This document shows, piece by piece, positions 1-11,300 of a stretch of 64,000 nt of DNA. The notes beneath the pieces are model-generated. The model did not search any database. It had not been told where the DNA came from and saw only the letters and a list, made by a program, of their open reading frames with translations. The translations under genes and the position numbers were made by a program. Position 1 is the first letter of the stretch; each line of letters opens with the position of its first letter. Source of the DNA: Phytophthora colocasiae (lineage: Eukaryota > Oomycota > Peronosporomycetes > Peronosporales > Peronosporaceae); contig JAGKQI010000034.1 of assembly GCA_018806915.1 (NCBI GenBank), positions 992,001-1,056,000 on the forward strand, read 5' to 3'.

Positions 1-588
1 CGTAGGGTTGCTCGTGACATTTGCATGGAGGGGACCAAGGCTACTGGTGGCGCGGTACAGGCGATCTTCCTGCAGTACTGTAGTACAGTCTGTACGTCCT
101 CGAGGATGTCATAGCGCTTTCTGGTCGCTGATTGGCTGAAAAGATCAGCAGTGCCCTAAATCACACAAGCGCAGGCGCGCAACTGAAGCTCTTGGTGCAA
201 CTTCCACGACTCTTGGGGCAACATTCTCAAGTCATTGGCTCTCCTTGCGCAATGGTATCAGCGCCATTCGCCTCCTCTGGTCATTCGCAAATCTCTCTCC
301 AGTCTTTTCGAAGCCAACTCCACCCCCACTAGCAAGTACGTCCCCCCACCCGCACCTTTGTTAATCATCAGAGAAGTCGCGCAACAGCTCTCCCGTCCTT
401 TCGTGGCGAGCTCTTGCGCGACTTTGGAGGCTCCACTTGCCCTGCGTCCAGCAGCTCCGTCGCTCGCTTTTCGATCCATTCCGGAGGCTTTTGAGTGTGG
501 AGTTTGTTGCCAGAGGCAGTGGCTGTCCTTGGCTCTTAGCAGTAGGCATTAATGCGTTTGTATGTGTACTGTTTGAACCTCCACAGCC
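1..588. other. Upstream region of the split RPS15A gene
   Basis: No convincing coding frame. It holds an extended CCAAT-type box (inverted ATTGG) at 129-142 reading TGATTGGCTGAAAA, a motif that recurs upstream of other genes here. A CT-rich stretch at roughly 250-480 could be promoter or 5' UTR. The bases just before the ATG at 589 (cacagcc) would also suit a 3' splice site, so a 5' UTR intron is possible but not shown. Confidence 0.5.
129..142 (+). promoter_or_regulatory. Extended CCAAT-type box
   Basis: TGATTGGCTGAAAA contains ATTGG, the reverse complement of CCAAT. Near-identical boxes lie at 50934-50946, 51281-51294 and 53438-53452, each upstream of another gene. A role as a binding site for an NF-Y-like factor is inferred. 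Confidence 0.35.
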
Positions 589-916
589 ATGGTTCGTATG
601 AGCGTGCTGGCCGACTGCCTCAAGACGATGTACAACGCTGAGAAGCGCGGAAAGCGTCAGGTGCTGATCCGTCCCAGCTCCAAGGTGATCGTCAAGTTCC
701 TGCAGGTCATGCAGAAGAACGGCTACATTGGCGAGTTCGAGATCGTGGACGACCACCGCGCCGGCAAGATCGTGGTGGAGCTCAAGGGCCGCATCAACAA
801 GTGCGGTGTCATCTCCCCCCGCTTCGACGTCAAGCTGGCGGACTACGAGAAGTGGATCAACAACCTGCTGCCTTCGCGTCAGTTCGGCCACATTGTCGTG
901 TCCACCACGTACGGCA
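589..916 (+). pseudogene. RPS15A: 40S ribosomal protein uS8 (RPS15A), 5' part, interrupted by Copia insertion
   Basis: This encodes the first 109 residues plus one base of ribosomal protein uS8/S15A, a small-subunit protein that binds 18S rRNA. The start [20 protein letters not shown] is typical of eukaryotic uS8. At base 917 the frame runs into the left LTR of a Copia element, so this locus can only give a 115-residue product ending in six LTR-encoded residues. The lost C-terminus lies at 5693-5757. The two parts total 393 nt, or 130 codons plus stop, which is the usual uS8 length, so the gene is otherwise undamaged. uS8 is essential in eukaryotes, so an intact allele or second copy probably exists elsewhere. 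Confidence 0.95.
912..916. repeat. 5-bp target site duplication, left copy
   Basis: CGGCA immediately precedes the left LTR and is repeated at 5688-5692 right after the right LTR. Removing the element and one copy restores the uS8 reading frame (TYG-I-MDHH), which fixes the insertion point to the base. Confidence 0.93.
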
Positions 917-1045
917 TGTTGGAAGTTACGTCGTAAGCGGTAGTGGATAAGGTACCTCGCGTGGGTTAATTCTGCGCAGCGAGACTGTACGGCACTGATA
1001 GTAAATCACTTTTCCTTTTCCCTTCTAAAGCGTACACATTCAATA
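917..1045 (+). repeat. 5' LTR of Copia element (129 bp)
   Basis: It starts TGTTGGAAG and ends TTCAATA, and reads identical to 5559-5687. The LTR is very short for the superfamily. It supplies the premature stop of the truncated uS8 frame. Confidence 0.95.
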
Positions 1046-1054
1046 GGTTATGAG
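1046..1054 (+). promoter_or_regulatory. Primer binding site, half-tRNA-iMet type
   Basis: GGTTATGAG directly abuts the LTR. It is complementary to CUCAUAACC, the anticodon region of initiator tRNA-Met, not to a tRNA 3' end. Drosophila copia and related elements are known to prime from an internally cleaved initiator tRNA, so the same mechanism is inferred. The gag ATG at 1050 lies inside this site. Confidence 0.7.
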
Positions 1055-4000
1055 TTCCAAGGACGCTGGCGAAGTCTCGCCACGACAGACACCTCCGCTA
1101 CCTGCGAAAGAGGTTGCGCCAGGTACTGGTGGCGGTGATCCTGCTGCCCACGAAAGGGGTAGCTCGCCTGATGAAGGAAAAGCCGCTCCCGGAATGGAGG
1201 ATATGATGGTGCTGCTGAGGCAGCTGACCACCAAGGTGAACATGCTGGAGAAGGCGGTCACGCCTCGGGGAGCGCCGGTGTCTCCTGACCAACCGCTGAG
1301 GCGAAGCGTCTTCCGTCAAGCGATTGAGGAGGGCGGGAGCCTCGGGATGCGGCAAATGCACGTTGACGAGCTTGGAGGTGGACATGTGGGCCTGGGGGTC
1401 CAGACTCCTGGAGGATGGGCGCGTGCTGGCTATCTTGACCACGAAGTGGACCGCGGGGTTCCACAGTACCAAGCGTACCGCCCGCCCCGGTCAAGCACAC
1501 GCGCAGCAGCAGCCACAGCAACAACATGCTGAGCCTGTCATGGCAGCTGAACCACGCGTCCCCCTGCGAGAGAGGCTAAGCTAGCGCTACGCGCATTCGA
1601 CCAGTAACGAGGTCTACCACGGACTAGGATCTGGCTTTGAACAGTGGGCATTACTGTTCATTGAGCAGGTTGAGATGGCCGAGATCGCCTACCGCTATCG
1701 CTGGACGGAACGGGCGAAGGTCAATAAGTTCGCAGAGCATCTGCGAGGCAAAAGCTGAAAAAGTACTTCCATCAACATGTGCAGCGGTGGTGGGCTACCC
1801 AGCCAAATCTTTGGTTCGTGATGGAACAAATGAATGCGGCGTTCCGTGTGAACATCTCCAATCAGCAGGCGATGAGGATGTTTTCAGCCCGGAAGGAGAG
1901 CTTCGCGTACATGGAATGACCACTTCCTTTACCTGAATGCGCTAATGGGGGCTACCAACGCGTCGCCGAGTTTGGTGCTGGAAAACGTGGTGAAGTACGC
2001 TGACCCGGATTTGAAGATCGCTATGATGGCGAAGTACGACCCTACGAGGCCAGACCCAATGCAACAGGCAAGTGAGCTTGTGGCGTGGGCTCAAGCACTG
2101 AAGGACGAGGACAAGACGTTCAAAGGATCCGGAAGACACAGTCAGCACCGTCACAACTGGCAGGAAATGCTACAAGTGTGGCAATGTCGGCCACATCCGG
2201 CGCGATTGTCCTGAAAAGAGCACAAGAACGATGGTGGTGACGAGAGTAAGATCAAATGGTCTTTGAATGTTCAGGAACATGGCCTCGGGACTGACGACTG
2301 GATATTGGACAGTGGTGCAAGTCGTCATATGGTGAACGACAAGACGATGCTCAGGGACGTCACGGAATGCCACGACGCGGAGGAGAGTTTTCAGCCCGAT
2401 GGCACAAAGCTTGAGGTGACGCTGAAGGGAACAGCTGTGCTTAAAGCGATGGTGGACGGCGTCCAGGCCGAGATCACACTGAGGAACGTCTACTATGCAC
2501 CTAAGCTGAAGCCAGGAACCTGATGTCGTACTGCTTGTTGCTGAAAATGGGCTGCAAGGTGGCTGATCACAATGGCTGTGTGGCAGTATTGAAGGGCAAC
2601 CCTACACGAGTGGTGTTCTACGCGGATATCAAGAGCAACGTACTGGTAGCAAGAGTGCAATGTGGTCGACAGCGCTCTGTGCAACAGATGAAAGAAGTTG
2701 TGATGAGCGCGGTGGTGGAGGAAGACCGCCATCTCACCTCTCGAATTGTTCAGAAGGATACTTTGGTCGGCTTTCACGAGAGGTTTGGACATCTTGCATT
2801 TGATACAATCGAGCGGATCGCGAAAGACCCAGCCTCTGGGATTGAGATTACTAGCCACAAGCGGGTCAACTGTCGTGTATGTGCTGAAGGCAAGCAGACG
2901 CGTGCCCAACAGCCGACGAAAGACACTGGGGAGCATGCTCCAGTTGATCGTGTGGGGGCGGTGATTTGCAGTGACTTGAAAGGCCCTGTTACGCCCCGAG
3001 ACCGACGTGGAAATCGATACTTGGTGAACTTCGTGGACCATAAGTCCAATTACTGCCGCGTGTTCTTGGCGAAGACGAAGGATCAGGCCGCCAAATACTT
3101 CGAACAATTTCTGACCTGGTTCGAGAAGCAATTTGGGTGCAAGGTTCGTGTCCTACGTACTGACGGAGGTGCAGAATACAACAACGTGGACGAGTTTGCA
3201 AGCAATCAGGGTGGCCCGTCAGAAGAGCGAGGCAAGGAACCAAGCTGCCAACGGTAAAGCAGAGAGGATGCACCGAACGGTGATGAACATCGTGCGCTGC
3301 ATGCTGTTTGCTTCCGAGTTGCCACTGACATTTTGGGAGATGCGGCAGAATATGCGGTCTATGTATTGAACCGCAGTCCCACCCGTGCAAACGATGACCG
3401 AATGTCGCCGCTGGAGGTGCTCTCCGGGACGTGCGCCAAGTTTGCAAGACATTGTGGTTTTGGATCTGCTTGCGCTGTATTCGTTGACACTAGCAAGAAG
3501 AATCTGCAAAAGCGTTCTCAGCGTGGAGTTGTGATCGGAAAAGCGACGAAACAAAGGGTATCGAGTATACTTACCGGAGAGCAACAAGGTTGTGGTGACC
3601 CGCCATGTAAAGGACATCGAGACGTTGAAACAGGCTGACAGCGACCGCATTTCACAGCAACTAATTCTTGAAGAACTTGCAGAAATGGCCAACGGTAGAA
3701 CGAGTCCTGGCGCGAGCAATGTCACGGAAGACGTGGAGAAGAATGCGCCTGAAACTGGAAATTCTAAAGGAGAGACCAAGCCACGTCGGTCACAGCGCGT
3801 GAGGAAGAAATCTGTTCGACGCCGTGAAGCTGATGGAGATGACGACGGAGGGTCGGAAGGAGCACTGGTCTCAAGTGCTGTACATGTGGAAGATACTCAT
3901 GCGGATGATAAAGGAGCCAGCAAATTTTGCTGCTGCCAGACGTTGCGCGGAAAGTGAGAAATGGCGGGCCGCGGAGCGGGAAGAAATTGCTTCTCTGGAA

Positions 4001-5532
4001 GCGAACGACATGGAAAGTTGTGAAGGTGTCTCCGGGTACCGCTCGACTACACTCGAAATGGGTATATAAGAAGAAACGGGATGGCAATGGCAAAATCCAG
4101 CGCTACAAAGCTCGACTCGTAGCATGCGGAAATGAGCAAGTGTTCGGTATTGACTACTTGTTCACATTTGCTGCGGTGATGGAACTGCCAAGTGGAAAAG
4201 CTGTGCTTGCACTTGCAAGAATCTGGCGCGTGCCAGCGAGGCACGGTGATGTGCCGAATGCGTTCGTGAAGGCATCGACGGAAGAAGGCTTAGAAATCTG
4301 CCTGTACATTCCCCGACGGAATGGAGTTTACGGCAGCTGAGCTAGCAGCTTTGGGTGTCAAAGACGTTAGTGAACTCGGCTTGTTGCTCGGAAGAAGCCT
4401 TTATGGGCTTAAGCAAGCTGGAAGGCTGTGGCGTAAGTTACTGCACAAAAACGCTTGTTCAGGTCGGATTCAGGCAATGTTTGTCCGATTCGTGCGTCTA
4501 TGTGAAGACTGACGTTGGTGGAATAACTGTTGTGGGGACATACGTTGACGATTTGCTGGTCACCGCTACTTCGGCGCCGCGCGTCGACTCATTTTTGCTG
4601 ATATGGCAATCCTGGAACTCAGGACTTGGGACCAGCATCGATGGTCCTCGGGATGAGGATCAGCTACGACGATGAGCGTGGATATACGATTGACCAAGAG
4701 CATGCCATCACGGAAACGCTGATCGCGCATGGCTTAGAAAATGCCAACAGCGTTCGACTGCCTATCGCAGCGGGCGATCCACCTTGACGACGATGGGAAG
4801 TTACTGCCTATTAAGTCGGCTCCCGATGGCAAAGAACCGACGGTGAAGGACTTTCAGGCCTTGGTTGGAGTCTCCTGTGGATCGCACGTGGCACAAGACC
4901 TGACATTTCGTTTGCTGTTCACCGCGCGAGTCGAAAGACTCACGCTCCCACTACTCAAGACTGGACGCTAGCGAAGCGAATCGCACGGTATTTGAGTGGA
5001 ACGCGTGGTTTGAAGTTGCGCCTGACGGATGATGTGCAAGATGGCGCGAAAGAAATTGTCCGTTTGTGTTGCTGGTCTGATGCAGACTTTGCTGGAGACG
5101 TGCAAGATCGCAAATCTGTCAGCGGCGTCATAGTCCAAGTAAATGGAATGACGATAGATTGGGAGTGCAGGAAGCAAACCGCTGTCGTGCTGTCAACTGC
5201 AGAAGCGGAGTTTGTCGCAGCATCTGTTGGCGGCCAAAATGTGTTGGAGTTTACGCGAGCTGTTCGGAGAGATTGGCTTAAAGGTAAAGCTGCCAATCGA
5301 GATGATGATGGATAACCAGGCAGCGCTGAAACAGATCACCAACGAGGCAAGCTCGGGGAGGGCCAAGCACGTGGATATCAAGGTCAAATTCTTGCGAGAT
5401 TACGCTGAGCGAGGTGTCGTTCTGCCCACGTACGTCGGAACCGCCGATATGTTAGCGGACTTGCTGACGAAGGCTCTTCCAGGAGAACGAGTACTTCAAC
5501 TACGAGAGAAGATCGGGTTAACTGGTGAGTGA
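1050..5532 (+). pseudogene. Copia gag-pol, frameshifted
   Basis: The gag frame opens at 1050 within the primer site and continues in pieces. Recognisable parts in order: CCHC zinc knuckle at 2168-2209 (CYKCGNVGHIRRDC); aspartic protease DSGAS at 2308-2322; GAG-pre-integrase H/C region near 2770-2900; integrase core with acidic residues at 2972, 3162 and 3262; reverse transcriptase with YVDD at 4541-4552; RNase H with WSDADFAG near 5073 and STAEAEF near 5195. These occur in all three forward frames. At least two shifts sit in A-runs (1750-1753 and 1758-1762), where one base fewer in each restores a continuous gag reading. No single product can be made from the sequence as given. Confidence 0.88.
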
Positions 5533-5548
5533 TAGAGCCTCACTGCGC

Positions 5549-5558
5549 AGGGAAGGAG
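5549..5558 (+). promoter_or_regulatory. Polypurine tract
   Basis: AGGGAAGGAG lies directly before the right LTR, the expected site for plus-strand priming in reverse transcription. Confidence 0.75.
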
Positions 5559-5687
5559 TGTTGGAAGTTACGTCGTAAGCGGTAGTGGATAAGGTACCTC
5601 GCGTGGGTTAATTCTGCGCAGCGAGACTGTACGGCACTGATAGTAAATCACTTTTCCTTTTCCCTTCTAAAGCGTACACATTCAATA
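5559..5687 (+). repeat. 3' LTR of Copia element (129 bp)
   Basis: It reads identical to the 5' LTR at 917-1045 and is followed by the second CGGCA target duplication (5688-5692). Confidence 0.95.
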
Positions 5688-5692
5688 CGGCA

Positions 5693-5757
5693 TCATGGAC
5701 CACCACGAGGCCCGCCGCAAACACACGGGTGGCAAGATCATCGGCTTCTTCTACTAG
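5693..5757 (+). pseudogene. RPS15A: 40S ribosomal protein uS8 (RPS15A), 3' part
   Basis: This encodes the last 21 residues, beginning with the rest of the interrupted Ile codon and reading MDHHEARRKHTGGKIIGFFY before TAG at 5755. It is the conserved C-terminal tail of uS8. It has no start of its own and is separated from the rest of the gene by the Copia element. Confidence 0.93.
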
Positions 5758-6037
5758 GCTTCTAGTGTTTACCATGACTCTAGCCAACTAGTGCGACCTT
5801 GATCTTGAGTCGTGCCGGGAGGAAGGAGAGAATTTGAGTGGAGAATCGGCTAATTTAAAAGCAGCTTCTTTGCGTTACGTCCGTCTTGGTTGTTGTTGTC
5901 CGTGTTGGTGTTGATTCACTGCTGTCAGTGGACAATGGACACCTCTTTTGGGCTATTTGGAGCAGAGTTCACTTGGAAACTGCTGCTCGGAGTTCGACAC
6001 GGTCTACCTGGGCCGTCCGTCCCTCCTTTAGCTGCAA

Positions 6038-8248
6038 GTGAATGCCCGAGCGTCGACTTGTGCGCCAGTTCCAGCGACGATGCCGAGCAGGAACGAGATT
6101 GTCCCGCTCGACGCTGCTCTAGCTGCTGCTGGGTCTGCTGAGGTGGAAGAGCGTCTTGGGCCAGGAGAAACGACGCTCCCAGCACTGCAGAAGGCCAAAG
6201 CAAGTGCGTTTAGCCACAAATCTAGAGCTACCAGTGCCGATATGGCCTCCGTACAGGAACAGCGAATGACGTTAGTACGAGCACAGCGTCGACATACCGC
6301 TTTCCAACTCTTCTATGGCTTTTTCGGCCTGACGCTCATGATGGTGCAGACGGAGTATCTTTGGTTCGCCAATACGCAGAGCTTGCCCGATGCTTGTCCA
6401 GTGGAGGCAACAACTCAGTGTCCTCTTTGTTTCGAAGCTCTGGGCACGTCTGTGCCTGTGAAGGAAGGTCGTATGATCCTCCTAGCACTACGCGTGCTCA
6501 TTACGTTTTCTACAGCTCTGATGCTGTACTACGTCTACCTTTATTACGCAGCGGAATGTGAAATCTTGAAATTGAAGAACATCATGCCACCCAAGGCCAC
6601 ACTACTGAGCTCTTCACTACGAAAGACGCTGCTGCTTGAAATGGTTGTGCTTGGAGTACATCCGTTCCCTGGGATTGAGGACGTGGACCCAAAGTGGCCG
6701 CAGCTCACAGTCGCCACCAGCCTCGTCATGTTCGCGCGGGTGGCGCTCGTCATCCGAGTCGTGCAGTTCCGCAACTCGTTCAACTCGAGCAACGGCTGGT
6801 TCATTGGCGCGCTGACGAATGTCGACTTCACCGCCACCTTCTTCATGAAATCCACACTGAAGAACCACCCCACGAGCTGTTTGCTGGCCAGTTTCGCTGT
6901 CTTGAGCTTCGTCGCGGGCTATTCCTTGTACGTGTCGGAGCGATTCCTGTGCGCCTTCAAACGGGACTCCTGTTGCCAGCCCATGCTGCTGGGTGACGCT
7001 CTCTGGATGCTCATTATCACCATTCTCACAATCGGGTACGGAGACGTCGTGCCCCGTACAACGTTAGGCCGAGCAATAGCCGTGAGCGCTGGGATCTTCG
7101 GAACTCTCTCCACTGCAGTCACCATCGCAGTCATGAGCAATTACCTCGTGCTCACTCGTTCGGAGCACAAGGTCAACGCGTTCCTCAAAAAGGACGAAAA
7201 CCGGCGGCTTATCAACGATCACGCGGCACGGGCTCTGCAAGCTTTCGTACAGCTTCGAGCAGCTCAAAAGCGGCACCACCAAGCTGCTTCACCTGATGAA
7301 TGTGAACGTGGCCCGGAAGTTCCAGTCGAACACAGAAGCAGAGCAGGAACCGGCATCACCAAGCGAGCTCTACGTCGTGCAGAGCTCAAGTTGTTCACGG
7401 TTCTGGGGAAATACCGGCAGGTTAAGCGTCGAGTGCAGTCGCATGACGTAAGTGACCCCATGGACTCGCAGATGACCATGCTAGAGATGATGGAGGTGAA
7501 CGTCGAGTACATCCGCACCAAGATCGAGGAGCTTTCAGAGCTTTTCTTGGCCCAGAACGTAGGTCGTACGCGTAGTAGACTCAATTTGAGCAACATTATG
7601 GCTGCTGCCACCTCGGAGACACCAATTGAGCCTGTACCCCTGGCATCCGCTGTAAATGGAGGAGGTTCACTATCACTGTCACCAACCAGTGGCTCTATCG
7701 CCCTTTTACAGCAGCTTCAGCAGCAACCGACTTTGCTGCAACGAGCACCCGCACGGACACAGCAACAACCACACCCACTCCGGCAACATACACCGGTGAT
7801 GTCCACTTTACCAGAAAATCCTGGTAGTTCTGGGGCTTTAGACGCCGATGCAGCGTCTGAAAGTGTTCCAACGTGGGCTCTCGTACTGGAAATGACACTT
7901 CAAAGTCTCCTGGAGCAGGTTTCTCGAGTGTCAGACGAAGTGGAAAGCATGAAATCCCGTATTCAATCGCAGTCGGAAAGCATCGAAAGTCGAGTTCTGA
8001 ACCTCGAAAAGCGCCTCGTAGTGTCCGATGCCTTGCATGAAATGTCCGCGACGCGAGGCTCTTCACGGAACCTCTTCCGCCGTCCTTCCAAGTCAGGTGA
8101 CGATGGAGCAGTTGCGGGTAGTGCGTCCTCCCCACCGAGACTACGCCGACCTAGCACTGCGTTACACCGACCATCCATCCACAATTTCGTCACTCCATCC
8201 GAGTTGCTTGAGTATCAAAAGCCCAGTGAGGAGCAGGGCGAAGGTTGA
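6038..8248 (+). CDS. SK-like calcium-activated potassium channel
   Basis: A 736-residue six-segment K+ channel, expected in a membrane. Hydrophobic segments are visible at roughly residues 88-110, 150-180, 225-245 and 285-305. A pore loop carries the selectivity filter TIGYGD at 331-336, followed by S6. Right after S6, a stretch beginning LTRSEHKVNAFLKKDENRRL resembles the calmodulin-binding region of small-conductance (SK/KCNN) channels, which suggests Ca2+-calmodulin gating. The S4-like segment has few arginines, as in SK channels. The C-terminal tail is Gln/Ser-rich with a heptad-like stretch near 620-660. An ATG at 6080 is an alternative start. No introns. The SK assignment rests on the filter and the post-S6 segment. 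Confidence 0.85.
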   Translation: MNARASTCAPVPATMPSRNEIVPLDAALAAAGSAEVEERLGPGETTLPALQKAKASAFSHKSRATSADMASVQEQRMTLVRAQRRHTAFQLFYGFFGLTLMMVQTEYLWFANTQSLPDACPVEATTQCPLCFEALGTSVPVKEGRMILLALRVLITFSTALMLYYVYLYYAAECEILKLKNIMPPKATLLSSSLRKTLLLEMVVLGVHPFPGIEDVDPKWPQLTVATSLVMFARVALVIRVVQFRNSFNSSNGWFIGALTNVDFTATFFMKSTLKNHPTSCLLASFAVLSFVAGYSLYVSERFLCAFKRDSCCQPMLLGDALWMLIITILTIGYGDVVPRTTLGRAIAVSAGIFGTLSTAVTIAVMSNYLVLTRSEHKVNAFLKKDENRRLINDHAARALQAFVQLRAAQKRHHQAASPDECERGPEVPVEHRSRAGTGITKRALRRAELKLFTVLGKYRQVKRRVQSHDVSDPMDSQMTMLEMMEVNVEYIRTKIEELSELFLAQNVGRTRSRLNLSNIMAAATSETPIEPVPLASAVNGGGSLSLSPTSGSIALLQQLQQQPTLLQRAPARTQQQPHPLRQHTPVMSTLPENPGSSGALDADAASESVPTWALVLEMTLQSLLEQVSRVSDEVESMKSRIQSQSESIESRVLNLEKRLVVSDALHEMSATRGSSRNLFRRPSKSGDDGAVAGSASSPPRLRRPSTALHRPSIHNFVTPSELLEYQKPSEEQGEG

Positions 8249-8321
8249 GGTGCTAGACCCCTCGTATGTAGATATGTCAGAAGGCAGAACGTAGTCCCAA
8301 TAGACCCTCTCTTAGTCCCTC

Positions 8322-11300
8322 TCAGACGTGGCAGTGGCACTGAAGTTGGCGTTTGAAGTCGTGCAAGTCGCCCGTAATGATCACTGGGGTTTTCTCAGGC
8401 GGAAGAAGGTGCTCAATCGGCTTGAACGGGCTGCGTTTGCCTACAACGTGCACTCGCAGCTTCCGTGGGCCGTGGTATTTGTGCTGAACCTTGCAATCAA
8501 CCGGGAGACTGTCGGAGCACGCATTGCAGCAACTCGTACTTCCTTGTAGCCAGATCTGGTACCTGGCAAGCAGACCATCCCGCGTACAATTTGCCAGAGC
8601 ACGAGCAACGCGAGAATCCAAGTCGAATTCAAGACGGCCACTTACAATTTCTTCCCAGTATCGCTCGCTTTCTTCAGTTAACGAAGTATCAGGGCGAGCG
8701 TAGGCTCGCTGCAGAGTCTGCAATGTGGCTGCAAAGTGCTTGGGCGACATTCGCTCGGCTGAAAACAGAAACTCGTGTGGAAAATCTTCGTGCAAAAATA
8801 CGTCAAGCTGCTTGGCTACTGCACCAGCGGCGTGGGAAGCAGACTGCACGCTTACACTCAATCCGAGAACACCGTGAGTGTCTCGAATGCTGCAAGTCAC
8901 TGTATATCCCAGTTGTTGCTTGGTTCGTAGTTCATGGAAGAGCGGTTGAGCCAGAAGAGCTCGCAGCAGGACTGCATATGCTCGATCTTCTGGACCAACC
9001 TTACCAACCTGGAAGTAAACCTCCACGACAGAGTTCTGTTCTTCGATACGTTCGCTCTCACGTCGAACTAGCAGCCCGTTACTTGTCGGTGGCAATGCAA
9101 TCGTATGACAACGTGGGGCCAAAAGTGGAGGCTCTGACTCTGGCTCAAGCTCTAGTTCCGGTTCATAGGCTGGAGGCTCTCCCGTTCTGACAGATTCAAT
9201 ATCCACCACGAGCTTAATAGCATCCTCCCGACTCATGTTGCCGACCACCAGGCATCGTATCACTGGTGTGTCTGTACTGCACCCAAGTACAAACGTTGTA
9301 AAGTGCGCTAGCTCGGCTGCTAGTTCCTTCCCACGACCAAATTTGTTTCGAAGCGCCTCCAACTTTTCGGCTGTCGAGACAGCTCTGCTTTCAAGCATCT
9401 GCAAACGTAACTCGTAGGCCTTCGCTCTTGGAGACAGTGTGGCATTGAGGTATTCGCGCTCAAGTTCACCTCGTGCCAATGCTAATTCAGAGGAGAGCTC
9501 CGAAGTCGTTAGCGGACGCAGAACTTCTCGCATGATAACGTGAGCGAGAACTGGTAGTGTATCGCTGAATCCAGAGACCACAATCTCGATAGCCTCATCT
9601 CTTACATCCAGTTCGGTATCAAAGCTCGCAGTGTCGGCTTGCTCTAGTACCTGCTGCAGCCGAAGCCTCACCATCTCTAAGTGCAGTTCAGCCAGCACAT
9701 GAGTCGCTGGTGTAGAAGCTGGAAGCGTCACTAGGAAGCTGACACTTGCCTTGGGCACCAGAAATCTGCGATCGCGTTTGTACCAGAGCTGAGTTGTTGC
9801 TGTTGTAAGGACGAGGCCCGGAGGAGCATCAGTATCCATTTGAGTTTCTTCGCAAGGCAATACAGAGAAATCTCGAGCCATGAATGGGTTTGGCGTTGGT
9901 AGTGGCGAAAGCTTCGGTGACTCGTCTGAATGTTGAGACCATGCTGTAGTCACAGCGTCTGAAATAGGTTCCAAGCTGTACTTGGTGCCAAACCACTGTT
10001 CAGTCTGAAGTTCTTCTGGGCTGAGAGTGTCTCCAAAAGAAGAGGCCATCAATACTACACGAACATTATCAACAGACAGACCTGATAGTAGGGCGTGCAC
10101 GGAGTCAGAGTCGAATTCCCCCTGGACGAGATCGTAACGCAGTAAATCTCCTTTACACGTCTGCTGAATCTTGTGGTGAGGGAGCATCCGTTCACAAAGT
10201 TCTCGGCATAAAGTCACAGGTGCCTTGTCATCTTCTTGGAAGCGGAAATCCATCTCGCTCGACGCCTGAAGCTCTTCGAATATCCATGAAGGTAAATCTC
10301 CGGTCTCTGCCAGCGACGAAAAGATGCGAAGAGCATCGAAAATGACCTGAACAACGTGCTCCCAACACGCCAAGCCTCGCTCGGTAAGAGTCACTCGGAC
10401 CTCAAATACTGAACCAAAGGATCCGAACTCATAGCCATCTTGATCGGAAGTGCCAGCAACAACATCAGTAGCCCATTGCCTTCGTTTGAATGTTGACGCC
10501 GTAGACTCAGGGCCTTCGTGACCCAACAAATGGCTGACATAGTGCCAAGGTTTTTGTCGATACTTGTCTATCATTGCTGGTAGCATCCAATACAAGCGCA
10601 GAGAGCGCTTCTCACCGACAGGAATGACACGCAAGAGCGTGGGTTGCTGTCCAGCTCCACTTCCGTAGGGAGGTGTTGTCATATTTGGCTTCGGTTGATC
10701 ATAGTTGACTCGACAACGAGGAATATCTGAAAAGCTCTTGCTGACATACTGCTCCAGCACATCCAGAGACTCGCATCCATACACGCACAGCTTCATAGCT
10801 GGGGCCACGTAGTGGTTGCTGAAAAACTCCACCATTTGACCGCGTACGTCGACTCCTAGTCGTTCTGGACTGTGCTTTAAGCTCTCTGCGTTACCCCAGG
10901 TAAAACAGCGCGAATACGGATGTCCCTGAAGACTCGTGGCACACATAATCTGCTGCAAACGCACCGGGTTATTGTTGTGTACGCGCCGAAATTCTGATTC
11001 CACTGCCCGCAGCTCTCGATCCATCGCTTCTTGGCGCAATAATGGAGCCACGAATAGACTCGCGAACATATCAAGAGCTGGTGCCAAGTAAGCGGCATCC
11101 ACATCAAATACGAATCGTGTGGACTCACACTCCGTCGCTCCATTGCTGGAGCCTCCGTGGGCACTAAGAAATACTTCAAATGCGTCTTCTGCAGGGTATT
11201 TCTCACTCCCCATGAACATCATGTGCTCCAAATAGTGTGCCAGACCCGGTAGACCTTCTGGATCAGATAAACTCCCAACATCCACCGTCAAACACGCTGC

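Larger units (their letters stand above)
917..5687 (+). mobile_element. Ty1/Copia LTR retrotransposon inserted in RPS15A
   Basis: A complete-length Copia element: 129-bp LTRs, primer binding site, gag with CCHC knuckle, protease, integrase, reverse transcriptase and RNase H in Copia order, polypurine tract, and a 5-bp target duplication. The LTRs run from TG to TA and appear identical base for base, which implies recent insertion. Despite this, the internal region is divided among many overlapping short frames. Either the copy was mobilised in trans or the internal consensus carries base-call indels. It lies in the same orientation as the host gene. Confidence 0.95.

Noticed and set aside
8465..9190. 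241-codon plus-strand open frame
   Set aside because: It lies wholly antisense to the M16 protease gene, whose zinc motif and full-length domain are clear; composition is that of a shadow frame.
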